NCBI GenBank assembly: GCA_946894095.1
Contig: OX335660.1
Coordinates: forward strand, 1,989,001 to 2,053,000
DNA length: 64,000 nucleotides
Origin: Incurvaria masculella
Taxonomy: Eukaryota; Arthropoda; Insecta; Lepidoptera; Incurvariidae
Reading direction: 5' to 3'
Shown: positions 43,994 through 54,073 of the stretch, in pieces
Numbering within the stretch: position 1 is the stretch's first letter
How the letters are laid out: the number at the start of each line of letters is the position of its first letter
Made by a program: the position numbers and the translations under genes
Notes under the pieces: model-generated
What the model was told of the DNA's origin: nothing
What the model saw: the letters and a program-made list of their open reading frames with translations, nothing else
The model's database searches: none

Positions 43994-44781
43994 CTTCTAT
44001 CTGGATATCAGGGATGGTAGAGTGGATTTTTAGAAGCATTTTTGGTCAAGGAACATGGGCGCGGAAACGAAGTTTTCTATCCAAAATATTTTTTTGAAAA
44101 TATGAAATCACTCATATTCAGTCAGCAATATTAGCGTTCGTTCTATATTCCGACGCGAACAGGTCATGTTCACAAATTCATATTGCAAGTAAAATGTTGC
44201 CAACACGTAATTTCCCATAATTAAGGGTAAAATTAACAATTGCTGTACTCGTATTGCTACAAAACCGACTTAGCCGCCCCGACATTACATGTTGGTGTGC
44301 GTCATCCCTAGAGTGTTTTTTAGAAGTGCGGAGACGAAAGCTCGCGCAGGAGGTCCCGAGCGTGGCGAGCGGTACGAGACCGTAGCCGCGTGGCGGTGGG
44401 AGGTCGCGAGCGATGCGAGCGGGCGACCACCCCGCTGCGGCGAAGGTCGAGTGCGGTCGCTTAAGCGAAGGGGCCGACCAAGCGAGTCTTTCGGCGTAGC
44501 CATCAACTTACCTGCCTGGGCTTCGAGGTGCATTTAAAAAAGGCTTAAACCTCACGGAATATATCATTTGGCGTCTGGCAACACTTTTCGGTTGCAATGT
44601 TGGCAGCCTTGTGTTCGTGTACTTGCATGCATGCAATGCAACCCTTTAGTCTGTGTCCGTCCTGTGTCGTTCGCGTTACTTCGTCCTTCGTTGTCGCTAT
44701 ACACCGAGACACAGCTAGCATCTACGCCGCTACGCATTCAACAGGTTGACTCCGCTAACGCGTCGAGTCCCTTTGTTTGTC
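43994..44781. other. non-coding sequence upstream of the Merlin transposase
   Basis: Includes a GC-rich, GCGAGCG-repetitive block (44330-44500) that produces frames on both strands without domains. Merlin terminal repeats could not be identified by eye. Confidence 0.45.
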
Positions 44782-45854
44782 ATGGCGGAACAGGAACAGG
44801 CTGCGGGGCCTGCTGCGGGACCTGCACCGCGTGTTCTGAATGAGTTTGAAGAAGCTGAAACTGAATATGTGCCGCGCCATCTCTACTCGTGCGAAATAGC
44901 CGAGATGTGGAACATTCCTCGGATAGTTCGTGAGTTAGGGACGCGCGAACAGTGCATTCAGTTTGCGGAGGAGCAAAGACTTATCAAGGACGTTAACATT
45001 TGCCGTGTTCATCGTGTGCCCATGGTCAAAACTTTGGAGGGGAATAATACCGTGGGATCGTGGTCGTGCCGCAAGAGGTTGTGTCGCAATACTGTTCGAG
45101 CACGTACTAGTCGCGCGACAGGCACGTGGTTTGAAAACGTGCATTTGAGCTTGCCACGTGTATTTTATTTGATGTGGTGTTTTGTTCACCAACTATCTTA
45201 CGATTTGGTCAAGCTGAACGACCTTGATATGCAGCATGGGGTTTTATCGGCACGAACTATAAACGACTGGTACAATTTTTGCCGTGAGGTGGTCGTTAGT
45301 TTTTATCTACAACTGGAGCAAGAAGTTGGACAGATTGGAGGCCCAGGCAAAATTGTCCAGATCGACGAGTCCAAATTTGGGCACAGAAAATATCACCGAG
45401 GTCGCCGAGTCGAAGGGCATAGGATTTTGGGCATGATAGAGGATGGCTCTGAAGACTTGCGGTTGGAGCTATGTATTTATAATGACCGTAGCCAAGAAAC
45501 GCTGCTGCCCTTAATTCAAAAGCACGTGCGGCCCGGAACGGAAATCCACACCGATTGTTGGCGTGCGTACAACTGTTTGGCGGCAAATGGGTACGTGCAC
45601 AAAACCGTCAACCACAGTGATCCGGACAGAAGCCAACGATTGGGAGGGATGACGGGACGCACACGCAGCGGATAGAGTCGCAGTGGCGCATCGTAAAATA
45701 TTTTTTCCGTGTTGGTGGTGGCGGAAGTTTTCACGACGAACAATTCACGGACAAAATTGTGGAATACCAATGGCGTCGTTACGTTATACGGCGGAAGAAG
45801 GACCCCTTTGTGGCGCTTTTGGACGCGATTAGGATAGAATATCCGTTACATTAG
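44782..45854 (+). pseudogene. Merlin (IS1016/ISXO2-type) DDE transposase, one frameshift
   Basis: The ATG at 44782 (GTCATGG) begins MAEQEQAAGPAAGPAPRVLN, then LGTREQCIQFAEEQRLIKDV, NNTVGSWSCRKRLCRNTVRA, SRATGTWFENVHLSLPRVFY, GGPGKIVQIDESKFGHRKYH with the first catalytic Asp, and IHTDCWRAYNCLAANGYVHK with the second. Near 45625-45645 the frame shifts. The resumed frame gives the Glu segment (QRIESQWRIVKYFFRVGGGG) and runs to a stop at 45854 (AIRIEYPLH). It moves Merlin elements by cut and paste. It lies within H3, in what would be the transposase intron. Apart from the shift it is nearly complete. Confidence 0.87.
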
Positions 45855-46198
45855 GTGATAAGTGAGTGGCGCAATTGGACGCGGTGGTAGTTATTAAGCG
45901 GATATTGCGCAATGGACGCCGTGTGGTGGTGATTGCAAATGGCCGCCGCGCGCCGTTTCGTGTGAAATTTTGAGGTCAGTGTTTTCATATTTTTCATGGT
46001 TTCTTGGGTTTCCTCACCTAATTATCAATTCAGAATGATGCATTTTTGGGTTTTTCGTAGGTAATTTTTATATATTTTTTTTTTGCAGTTTTCGTGGCGC
46101 ACTCTTGTAAATTTTTTCCAAGTAATGATTCGCATACCTGCTGACTAGTTTATTTTGTGTTTAATTAAGACTTTACTCGTCTAAATAAAAATAATTAC
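45855..46198. other. sequence between Merlin and H3 transposase exon 1
   Basis: GC-rich at first (GGCCGCCGCGCGCCGTTTCG at about 45940), then AT-rich. No frame of note. Confidence 0.4.
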
Positions 46199-46801
46199 CT
46201 TAATGCATTCTTTTTTCAACACATTGTAGATAGCTTCACATGTTTCGGGTATAATCTCCGAAAGAGATTGCTTTGAAATTAATGCAGAATACTGTAGGCA
46301 TGTGTATGTTCTCCCTGTAGCCAAACAACGCAACGTGACAGCCAATCTTTCATGAGCTGAGATAGCTGGTCTCATGCGTGTAACTTTTTTTTCAATAATA
46401 GGAGTAACCATGAGAAGTAACCGTTTATATAATTCTTCTTGCATTCGCAAATAATTTTTGCAGTCTGGTGCACTTTATAACGTATACACAACTTATAACG
46501 TTCACATGGCTTAAATGATCACGTTGTTTGAACACTTTCTTCACCCAGAACTCCTTCGATTTTTTCACTTTTTTCTTTTTCATAATTCTGCCATTAGAAT
46601 ATGCTGCGAGTCCTGCTAAACACAGCCACTGCACTTTTCGCCTGTCGGACATGGTTGGCTCGCGAGGTTTCAGACGCAAATGAACATCGAGCCACTCGAT
46701 ACAATTTTACTCGAATATGTGGACAGAAGGGCGAGCCTTCGAGCCAAGAAAGTAAATGTTACTCGATCGAGTAAAACCGTATGTGCGTACGAAGCATAAC
46801 T

Positions 46802-47403
46802 GTCTAGAATGTTAGACGAATGAGTGTCGGGTTATAAATATTATTTTGAAGATGTCCAGGCTCCCTGGAATTCGGACGCTTGTTTAACCTCCGAGAAGGT
46901 TAGAATAGTATTTGTTTTGTTATAAATGTTTTCCGATCAAAAACCGTTGAAGAAGATGTCCAGGTTCCCTGGAGTTTTACCTTCTAAAAGGTTATACAGA
47001 AATTTGTTGGATTGGATCATTAACTCTTCGTTACTCGCGCTCTTTTTAGTTTCTCACTCACGCTCAAGCGGTAACCTATAAGTTGAATCGTTTCGAGGCG
47101 GCGCCACGCTTATAGCGCGAGTTTAAAAAGGTTAAAAATAGATATTGCCAACGCATATCAGCACACGCTCATTATAAAACTTGTCTGCGTTCTGTCAGCC
47201 GGTTAGGTGACGATCATTTTCTGAATCAAATTATTACATGAATTTATGCCGAGAAGCTGATAACAAATCCTTTGTTGTTGAGCGGAACAACGCTGACTCA
47301 TATTCAGTTGAGGAAAGCTTATGTTTTTTAATACAATTGTTATCGTACATTCTAGATGTTAGTGGCTGATTAAGCATGGTTGACTGAATTATTGATTTTT
47401 TCA
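46802..47403. other. no gene; short diverged duplication
   Basis: GAAGATGTCCAGGCTCCCTG at about 46850 recurs as GAAGATGTCCAGGTTCCCTG at about 46953, each followed by an AACCTCCGAGAAGGTTA / ACCTTCTAAAAGGTTA hairpin-like stretch. TTTTTTCAG at 47394-47403 could be an acceptor for the next frame. Confidence 0.5.
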
Positions 47404-48569
47404 GATGGCCACAAAGCAGACTCGTATTTATCACATGGTGCAATTGCTTTCTACCCAAGGCAATTCACTTGTGGTGTCTACTGTATACCAACATCTTGGA
47501 TCAAATCGCAGGATCAAGAATGTGCGACAGTGCTGCTGGCATATCCTGATGAGCTGCAAGAAATCATCAGAGAGCGGATCAAGAACTATGAAGGTCCTGA
47601 AAGAGACTGGAATTTGTACATAGCGCAGATCAAGTACACCACAGGTAAGTTCTAGGATTAACAATTTTCCAATCCCAACTTTATTAGAGTTGTATCACTG
47701 CGTCATCATTTTTGTCATCATGATACTAGATCTAATCTTGAAAGTGATGAATGTGCGGAAGCTTAGAATACAGAGACGTTCTCAATACCTCGATGCAGAA
47801 GTTCAGGGCCATGCTCAAATTAGATGACAGTGATGTTTTTCTTGCAGATTTCTACGACAGCGTGATCCGTTGCATCAATGAAGGTAAATATGGTGTAAAA
47901 GAACACAACGGTGCCGAAGTTACTTGCACAAAAATTTTAAAACCTCATTCTTCTGCATCGCTCAATTCATTTCTGAGACCGGGAATGGTTCAAAGAAATA
48001 CCTTTTGGTGGAAGTGGAAGAAATGGATTAATAGGCAATCAGATTTTGATGAGCCACGATTATTGATACATGAAGATATCAGTTCACCATCTGAAGTTTG
48101 ATGGTGATCCAAAATAATCCTACCCTATCTATGGCCTCAAGAATACCTAAATTTTCACAGATCGTCAACAACGTGTGGAACTACTGATGTCTCGTCTACA
48201 AGCGGAGGGATTGACCAGAATAGGACATTGAAGCATCGAGAGTACGCACCAGGACTCGTCGAGCTTGAACCAAATTCAGGTGTATACATTGCGAAGATGA
48301 TCTATTGTCTGAGATCCTCAGAGAAATGTACACAGTTGGCACGACTGCTGATCAAACATATTTTTTCTGAGTCTGCTTTGAAAAATTGTGAGTACGATGA
48401 AATCCTAAAGGGTCGAGGGCATCTTCAGTTAAAAAAAAAAGTTACTGCCGCGATAGTGTCGTTCGTCTTAAACTATAGGCTTCTTCAAAATTGTCTTCCA
48501 TCAAGTGCTAAGACTATCAAACGCGACATATCGTACCAGCTGAGTTTCTTCAAGAAAAGTCTTAAATAA
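47404..48569 (+). pseudogene. BEN-domain-like gene relic with insect N-terminal module
   Basis: Exon 1 (47404-47644, donor GTAAGT) reads GAIAFYPRQFTCGVYCIPTS, WIKSQDQECATVLLAYPDEL, IKNYEGPERDWNLYIAQIKY. This has the V-x-PTSW...C...P...W layout of the module that opens many insect BEN/DUF4806-type proteins. The middle (47770-48101) is a frame I do not recognise. From 48228, VELEPNSGVYIAKMIYCLRS, ARLLIKHIFSESALKN and LQLKKKVTAAIVSFVLNY resemble a BEN domain, a DNA-binding fold, ending at 48569. The joins between parts need stops or unproven introns. It may belong to a TE or be a host retro-relic. Confidence 0.5.
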
Positions 48570-48977
48570 CGGAGTTTTGGTCTACACTATCGGTCTGTTG
48601 ATTGCTCAATTTTTAGGTCAATTGCTAGCCACGAGGTGATTGGTATTGTTATAATTTTGACTGCTCTCAATATTGACCAGTGCGATTACCAGTTCTTATG
48701 GACGTTTATTTTGAATTAATTATTAGGGGTGTGCCGACCATCATTCGTCCAATGTACCGTGGTGGTGGTGGTACCGACTTGGGCAGGATTGATAAATTCT
48801 TCAATAATTTTCAAAGTTGTAATAAAAGGTTAATTTTATGATTTTTTAATTACAAATACCTATACGAAAATATGTTGTTTCTGAGTTTGCTGTCTTTAAA
48901 CATTATCCCAAAAATATAACTCTGCTTATATTGTTGTTTTGTAATCTAATATTTTTCAATTTACCAGGGGCAATCAA

Positions 48978-51377
48978 ATGCCAATGGCAGCAGCTGCAGC
49001 TGAATCCACAAGAGAAGTGTGTCCTCCAGCTGCAATGGAAGAAGCCCCTGCAATGTCATGCCAGCATGTGATTGCATCAACTTCAAAGATACCTACAGAA
49101 ACTTCTTCTACACCGAAGAAAAAGAAAATTAGGGCCCTTGAACCTGACACACCCAGAAAAAAAAAGCTACTGGAACGGCTTAAGAAAACCAAATGCACCA
49201 TAAAATCTCTAAGGAAGAGTGCTAAGATAGTTGAAAATATTGATTCTCCTTTTTTGAAGCAATTTGTATTGTCTGCTTTTGCGAATCAACGCAAAATGCC
49301 ACTGGGAAGACGTTGGACCACGCTCAACAAAATAGCTGCGCTCTCCGTTTTTAAACGTTCTCCTAAAACTTACAGGTACCTTAAGCATATCATGCCCTTA
49401 CCAAGCATAAAAACTCTGCACAATGTGTTGCGAAACATCCCCATGGAGCCAGGATTGCAGAAAATCGTCATGGAACATTTAAAATCGATGGCCGAAAAAA
49501 GTGACGATAATAATAAACTTTTTGCCCTGTTATTTGATGAGATTGCACTCAAACCTCGTTTAATTTATAATGAGGTCACTGATCAAGTTGATGGTTATGT
49601 GGATGTAGGACAGTCATCAGATGGATGTGGCAGGTCTGCTGCCTTGGCAGATCACGCTCTTGTGTTTATGATTCAAGGACTCTATAAGAAAAAAAAAACA
49701 ATCCATCGCCTATTACTTGGTGAATGGCACAATATCATCCACTAAATTGTATGCATTGATAAAATAAGTAATTCGGTCTATACATTCATTAGGTCTTAAA
49801 GTTCTGACCACAGTGTGCGATCAGGGCCCTACCAATAGAGGTGCTCTGAAGCTACTTAAGCAGTATACAGGCAGCAATGAAAATGACATTTTTTTCTTAA
49901 TCGATGACACAAAAATATTTATAATGTTTGACATTCCCCATTTGTTTAAGTCCATCAGAAATAACTTTCTTAACAGCGGAGAAATGATTTTTGATGGAAA
50001 AAAAGCCAAATGGACACATTTGGCGATGCAGAGAAGAAAAATAGCGATTCTTTTTTGTACTTGAGCAAAATCTCTCCTATACATGTGAACCCTAAATTTC
50101 GTACTAAAATGAAAGTTAAATATGCGGTACAAGCTCTTAGTAATACTGTGTCTGCTGTTTTGAAGTTGATGTCAAAAATAAATAAAGGCACCACATATGG
50201 GAGTGAATTGTTAGAAACTGCGATGGTTATTCAAAGCTTGGATAGGTTATTCGATTACACTAATAGTCCTTCTTGTTAATCCAACATAAAGGCAGGTCAA
50301 CGAGTTAGTGTTTCGGCTAAGACGGACCACGTAAAAGTTTGGCCTGAATATCGAAGACAACTATACGACATGAAATTTGTTAAAGCAGGGACCCAGATCA
50401 ATTAAAAAAATGTGCAATGTATTAAGGGCTACATAACTTCTTTGCAAAGTCTTCAAGACATATTCCATCATGTACACTCTCTTGGATTTAAATTTTTGAA
50501 TCTCCGGCAACTGAACCAAGATGCACTGGAAAATTTATTTGGATTAATACGCCAACATAGCCCTACAAATAAAAACCCTACCTGTGCACACTTTAGAGCC
50601 GCTTTAAAAACCTCAATTTTATCCTCTGCAACTGTACCACACAGCCGAGGTTCAAACTGTGAAAAAGACAATAATTCATTATTACTCAACTTCCGCAACT
50701 TAGTTTTTCAAAGTGGTACGGATACCAGTCGGGAGGACTTCCATGAAGTTAACCTCCATGTCGAAGCAAATGCTGAAGAAAAAACATTTTCCTCAAGTTT
50801 ACAGGATGTAGATGTAAACACAGAACAAGAATATCCTGTCTTGAGTTTAGAAGATGAAGATTTCTTTCTTCAATCAGAAAATGATTTCAGTACAATTGAA
50901 GAACAACCACTAGTGTATGTAAGCGGATACCTTGCCTCAACCATATTAAAAAGTAATGTTTGTAAAGATTGTAAAGCTTGCCACAATTACCTGACAACTG
51001 CTGATCCAGCAAATCCTATGTACTGTTACATAAAACTTAGGGAGTGGTGGAAGGACCATACAGCTTTAACTTATCCATCTATAAATCTTTGTCGGTAAGT
51101 TGAATCTGCTGTTCACTTATTTGAAAACGATGTGTGTTCTCGTCTACACGAACCCAACATTTCTCAACTCCTAAAAACATTAATACTATCCAGGTGTGAC
51201 CTAAACTGGTTAAACTGTTCCCAGCACTCCAAAGCCATTATTACTGCTTTACTTACACGCTTATGTCTTCTCATAATACGGCGGCAATGCCAAAGAATTA
51301 ATCAAGGCTTAGCATTGCGAGAAGAAGAACTAAGTAGCAAAAATAAAAAAGCTCAACAACAAAGCATAGCAATGTAA
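48978..51377 (+). pseudogene. P-element-type (THAP9-like) transposase, broken
   Basis: Begins after a possible TTTACCAG acceptor with a low-complexity Ala-rich start. TPRKKKLLERLKKTKCTIKS (coiled-coil linker), RWTTLNKIAALSVFKRSPKT, YRYLKHIMPLPSIKTLHNVL and LFALLFDEIALKPRL (DE motif with the first catalytic Asp) follow, then VTDQVDGYVDVG. Further pieces after breaks are VCDQGPTNRGALKLLKQYTG, FDIPHLFKSIRNNFLNSG, LNQDALENLFGLIRQHSPTN and LVYVSGYLASTILKSNV. That is the domain order of P transposases, which use GTP as a cofactor. Breaks lie near 49745-49800, 50050, 50280-50410 and 51098. No THAP finger was found upstream. Different sequence group from the intact P-type element at 57 kb. Confidence 0.82.
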
Positions 51378-53295
51378 TATTTACTGTCAGTGCTGATAAC
51401 AGAAAAATAAGAAACCTCTTGGACTTCTGTGACGAGACGAGCTGGGTTGGATTACGTAATTTCTTTTACTCGCGATGGCTCAGGGTATGTCAAAAGTTGA
51501 TGCTAATTTTACTGCTAAAATTATGAAAGTTTTAATTATGATGCTCAGTACGTAATAAGTTAGTATATAAAATATGTATTAAGGTTTTCTGCATTACAAT
51601 ACCGTATTTGTTGTTATTTAAAATTGGTCTAGTATTTATCGATGTTCCTGAAATTGGTTATGAATCATATTGTACGCATGAAGAATTATGAGTTTTGGCA
51701 TGTCAACGTTATTATGGAGGAGTGCAAAAAGCTAAAATGTATACATAATAGGTATGTGTTTCAAATACATTAATAGAAATAACAATTTTACCTCATACCA
51801 TCCATTGTTTACTTCATGCTGCCAATGTCAAACACATACAGCGTACGATAGGTAATTATCGTAACTATAATATTTTAAATGTAGATATGATATTGTATAA
51901 ATTCATTTATAGGTAGATAACCTACGCTTGGACGTGTCAAAAATAAAATCCGCCAGCTCTAATTCAATGCGAAGAAGAACTGACAAACAAACTTCTCAAG
52001 TCACCATTTTTTGTTGGTACCTTTTAAGTATTATATTAATTTACAAATAATTAACCTATACTACCGCTCACAAGAACATTTCACAGCATAAACGCAAATA
52101 CTTTAGAATCTGACCACTCTGTCTTACATTACCTACATCTGGTGTAAATTACCGTCGTCAATTTTGATACATAAGTATATCAAGTCAATAAAAATTAGTA
52201 GTCAGTAATTTTTTTGTCAGTTAATGCATCCTTAACCGTGTAATAACTCTTTTTAATTAACATTACTTTAAGCTGACGTTTAAAACCATTTTCATCCATT
52301 TTTTTATTCATTGTCTAATAATAGTTTATTATAAAAACTAACACGATTGCATCGCGTATCTTAGTTATGATTGTCGAATTGAGAGCAGAATCATTAATAT
52401 GTTTTCTGGCATAGCATATGTTCTGATACACATATGCACTTGGCAATGTCATGATTTCTATCTCCCCGAACGCTGACGTGACGTGTATATAATACCGTGA
52501 CGTTTGCAACCACTGGACAACCGCCTGATTTTATTTATTGTTTCGTGCTCAGCATGCCATCTATATTTTTCATAAAGCGCTGTTCTGATTTTGACAAACC
52601 AATACTATTAATTATATTCTTGCAGTGTTTTCTAATAGATGAAATTGTTTTTTGTAGCAATCGATGGTTAGAATTTTTGTGTTTTCACTTTACCTATAAG
52701 TTTAGCTGTAAATTGGTGTTTTAAGCAAGGTATTTGTTTATTTAATTGTAAATTTATAAATAAATTCTTACATATCCAGTGATTTGTGGTTTTTTTCCCC
52801 CCAAATAAATCAAAATCGAAAAGTCAAAACGGTAAGCTCGGAAAGTCCATTTTTTTTTTAATAATTATCGATATGTATTGATAAGTCGAAAAAAAATTTA
52901 CATCCTTATTATCGATATCGAAATTTGAGCATTTTACATCCCTAGTCACGTCAAACACACACAAGTAAATGTGTGTGTAATTGTTCTGCCAACCTAAGTG
53001 GTTTCCTCATGTTGGCACCACTTTTGCAATGAAATTTTGAATAAATTTACTATGGTACTTCCGCCTCTTAAAGCGAAGCGGTTTATATACTCTTTGGATT
53101 ACGCGAAAGGTTGTGTTTTGTATTGTTTTCGTGAAGTGCATTTCATTTTTATGTATCGGCGCTTGAAATGAATCAAATACTGTGCGTTTCTAGCGATTGG
53201 AAGCAGTATTTTTAGTGGTTGGTGATTGACACTTTTTTTTAGATTAAGTTGTTTTAGTTTGTTTATGTGACTGGACATGGATGGAAAAGGAATTA
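51378..53295. other. about 1.9 kb without a supported gene
   Basis: AT-rich. Short frames at 52315-52509 and 52497-52724 have no known domain. ATTATCGATATGTATTGATA-type self-complementary words lie near 52863-52925. No P-type terminal repeats could be matched. Confidence 0.45.
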
Positions 53296-53495
53296 GGTGC
53301 CATGCCAAGACCTTCCCTTTATGAGCATGGCTTCATTTAACTGGATGAAATACACGGTAATTTCTTCATTGCCGCTTCGGCCATCTTTTCATCCAATGCG
53401 ATGGTTCAACCCCGTCTACCTTGTAGGGGATGGGGACCTAGTTTTACATGAATTCCGAACCATGGAACAGCTCGCACGCATTCGTAACAAAAGTT
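53296..53495 (+). repeat. dispersed SINE-like repeat, copy 3
   Basis: Contains GGTGCCATGCCAAGACCTTC, CCTTTATGAGCATGG, TTTAACTGGATGAAA, TCATCCAATGCGATGGTTCA, CCGAACCATGGAACAGCTCG. It ends in an A-rich stretch (AAAAAAAGAAAGAAAG). It is the best-preserved copy of the three. Confidence 0.65.
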
Positions 53496-53870
53496 AACTC
53501 AAAAAAAGAAAGAAAGTGGTAGGTACATTAACGGAGCCGGGCGGATATTTGCACCCAGATATCTGGGATGGAAGGCAAGTGAACCCGTCGCGCCCCTGAG
53601 CTACGAGCCTTTCAAACTTTTGTGACTGTTTTGTGATTATTCATTAATCATATCAAATGCTCATAGTCCATTAATACCTATGATAGAAGCTTATTTAACA
53701 AATAACAGAAATTACCTAAGTAGGTATGCAATTGCAAATGACATACCTACTGTCGTATTCAGAGTGGGCGGACTAACTTTAGTGCGTGAATTATTGCCGG
53801 ACAAACCCGGTTTTTGTATGGTTACTCCAGTGCTAATCCCATACTAAGTTTTGACATGGTCACTGTTAAT

Positions 53871-53981
53871 GAAAGGAATGAACTAGAAAAGCAGGTGTCT
53901 CGAAGCAGCGTTTATTGCGACTGTTTGACATATCAAAAATATAGAAAAGAATGGAACTAAAAACTACCCACATATATTACA
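53871..53981 (-). repeat. 3' LTR of the gypsy element, 111 bp
   Basis: On - it runs TGTAATATATGTGGGTAGTT to CATTCCTTTC, preceded by the purine tract AAGTGTGAGGG (53992-53982). Very short for a gypsy LTR. Confidence 0.92.
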
Positions 53982-54073
53982 CCCTCACACTTATTCTAAC
54001 CCCACACCAAATACCATCAGGAAATCATGTTGTCTTAACATTTAAATACACAACAAGAACAATATTAAATTAA

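Larger units (their letters stand above)
42666..46652 (-). pseudogene. Harbinger H3 DDE transposase, broken and catalytically altered
   Basis: Exon 1 (46652 to 46199): MSDRRKVQWLCLAGLAAYSN, FWVKKVFKQRDHLSHVN, then after a break MQEELYKRLLLMVTPIIEKK and LQYSALISKQSLSEIIPETC (HTH); donor AAG|GTAATT. Exon 2 begins at 43461 after TTTCAG: FPTTQEQLKAVAHDFALRWN, FPHCLGSVNGKHIRA. The usual catalytic Asp of the GxxDGKH motif is Asn here (GSVNGKH). After a shift come SLLYNYNNNKGYHSIVLMAI, GRISDGGLI, IGDEAFSL and RRVVENAFGMLANRFRVF, then a stop at VLHNF. A shifted C-terminus (STRSAKDIRDDFTHFF) reaches about 42670. Foreign DNA fills the intron. Non-functional. Confidence 0.85.
42072..46798. mobile_element. 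Harbinger element H3, decayed, carrying a Merlin transposase; target duplication ACT
   Basis: The left tip TATGCTCCGTACGCACATAC (then GGTTTTACTCGA) pairs with the right tip with one mismatch over about 32 bases. ACT flanks both ends (42069-42071 and 46799-46801). Subterminal regions are dense in ACTCGA/CTCGA/TCGAG words. MADF and transposase genes keep the H1/H2 interlocked order but have frameshifts, a stop and a catalytic change. The extra length comes from foreign DNA between about 44000 and 46180 that holds a Merlin-type transposase. Confidence 0.9.

Noticed and set aside
44285..44537. 82-codon frames on both strands upstream of Merlin
   Set aside because: Mirror-image frames in a GCGAGC-repetitive GC-rich block, no domain.
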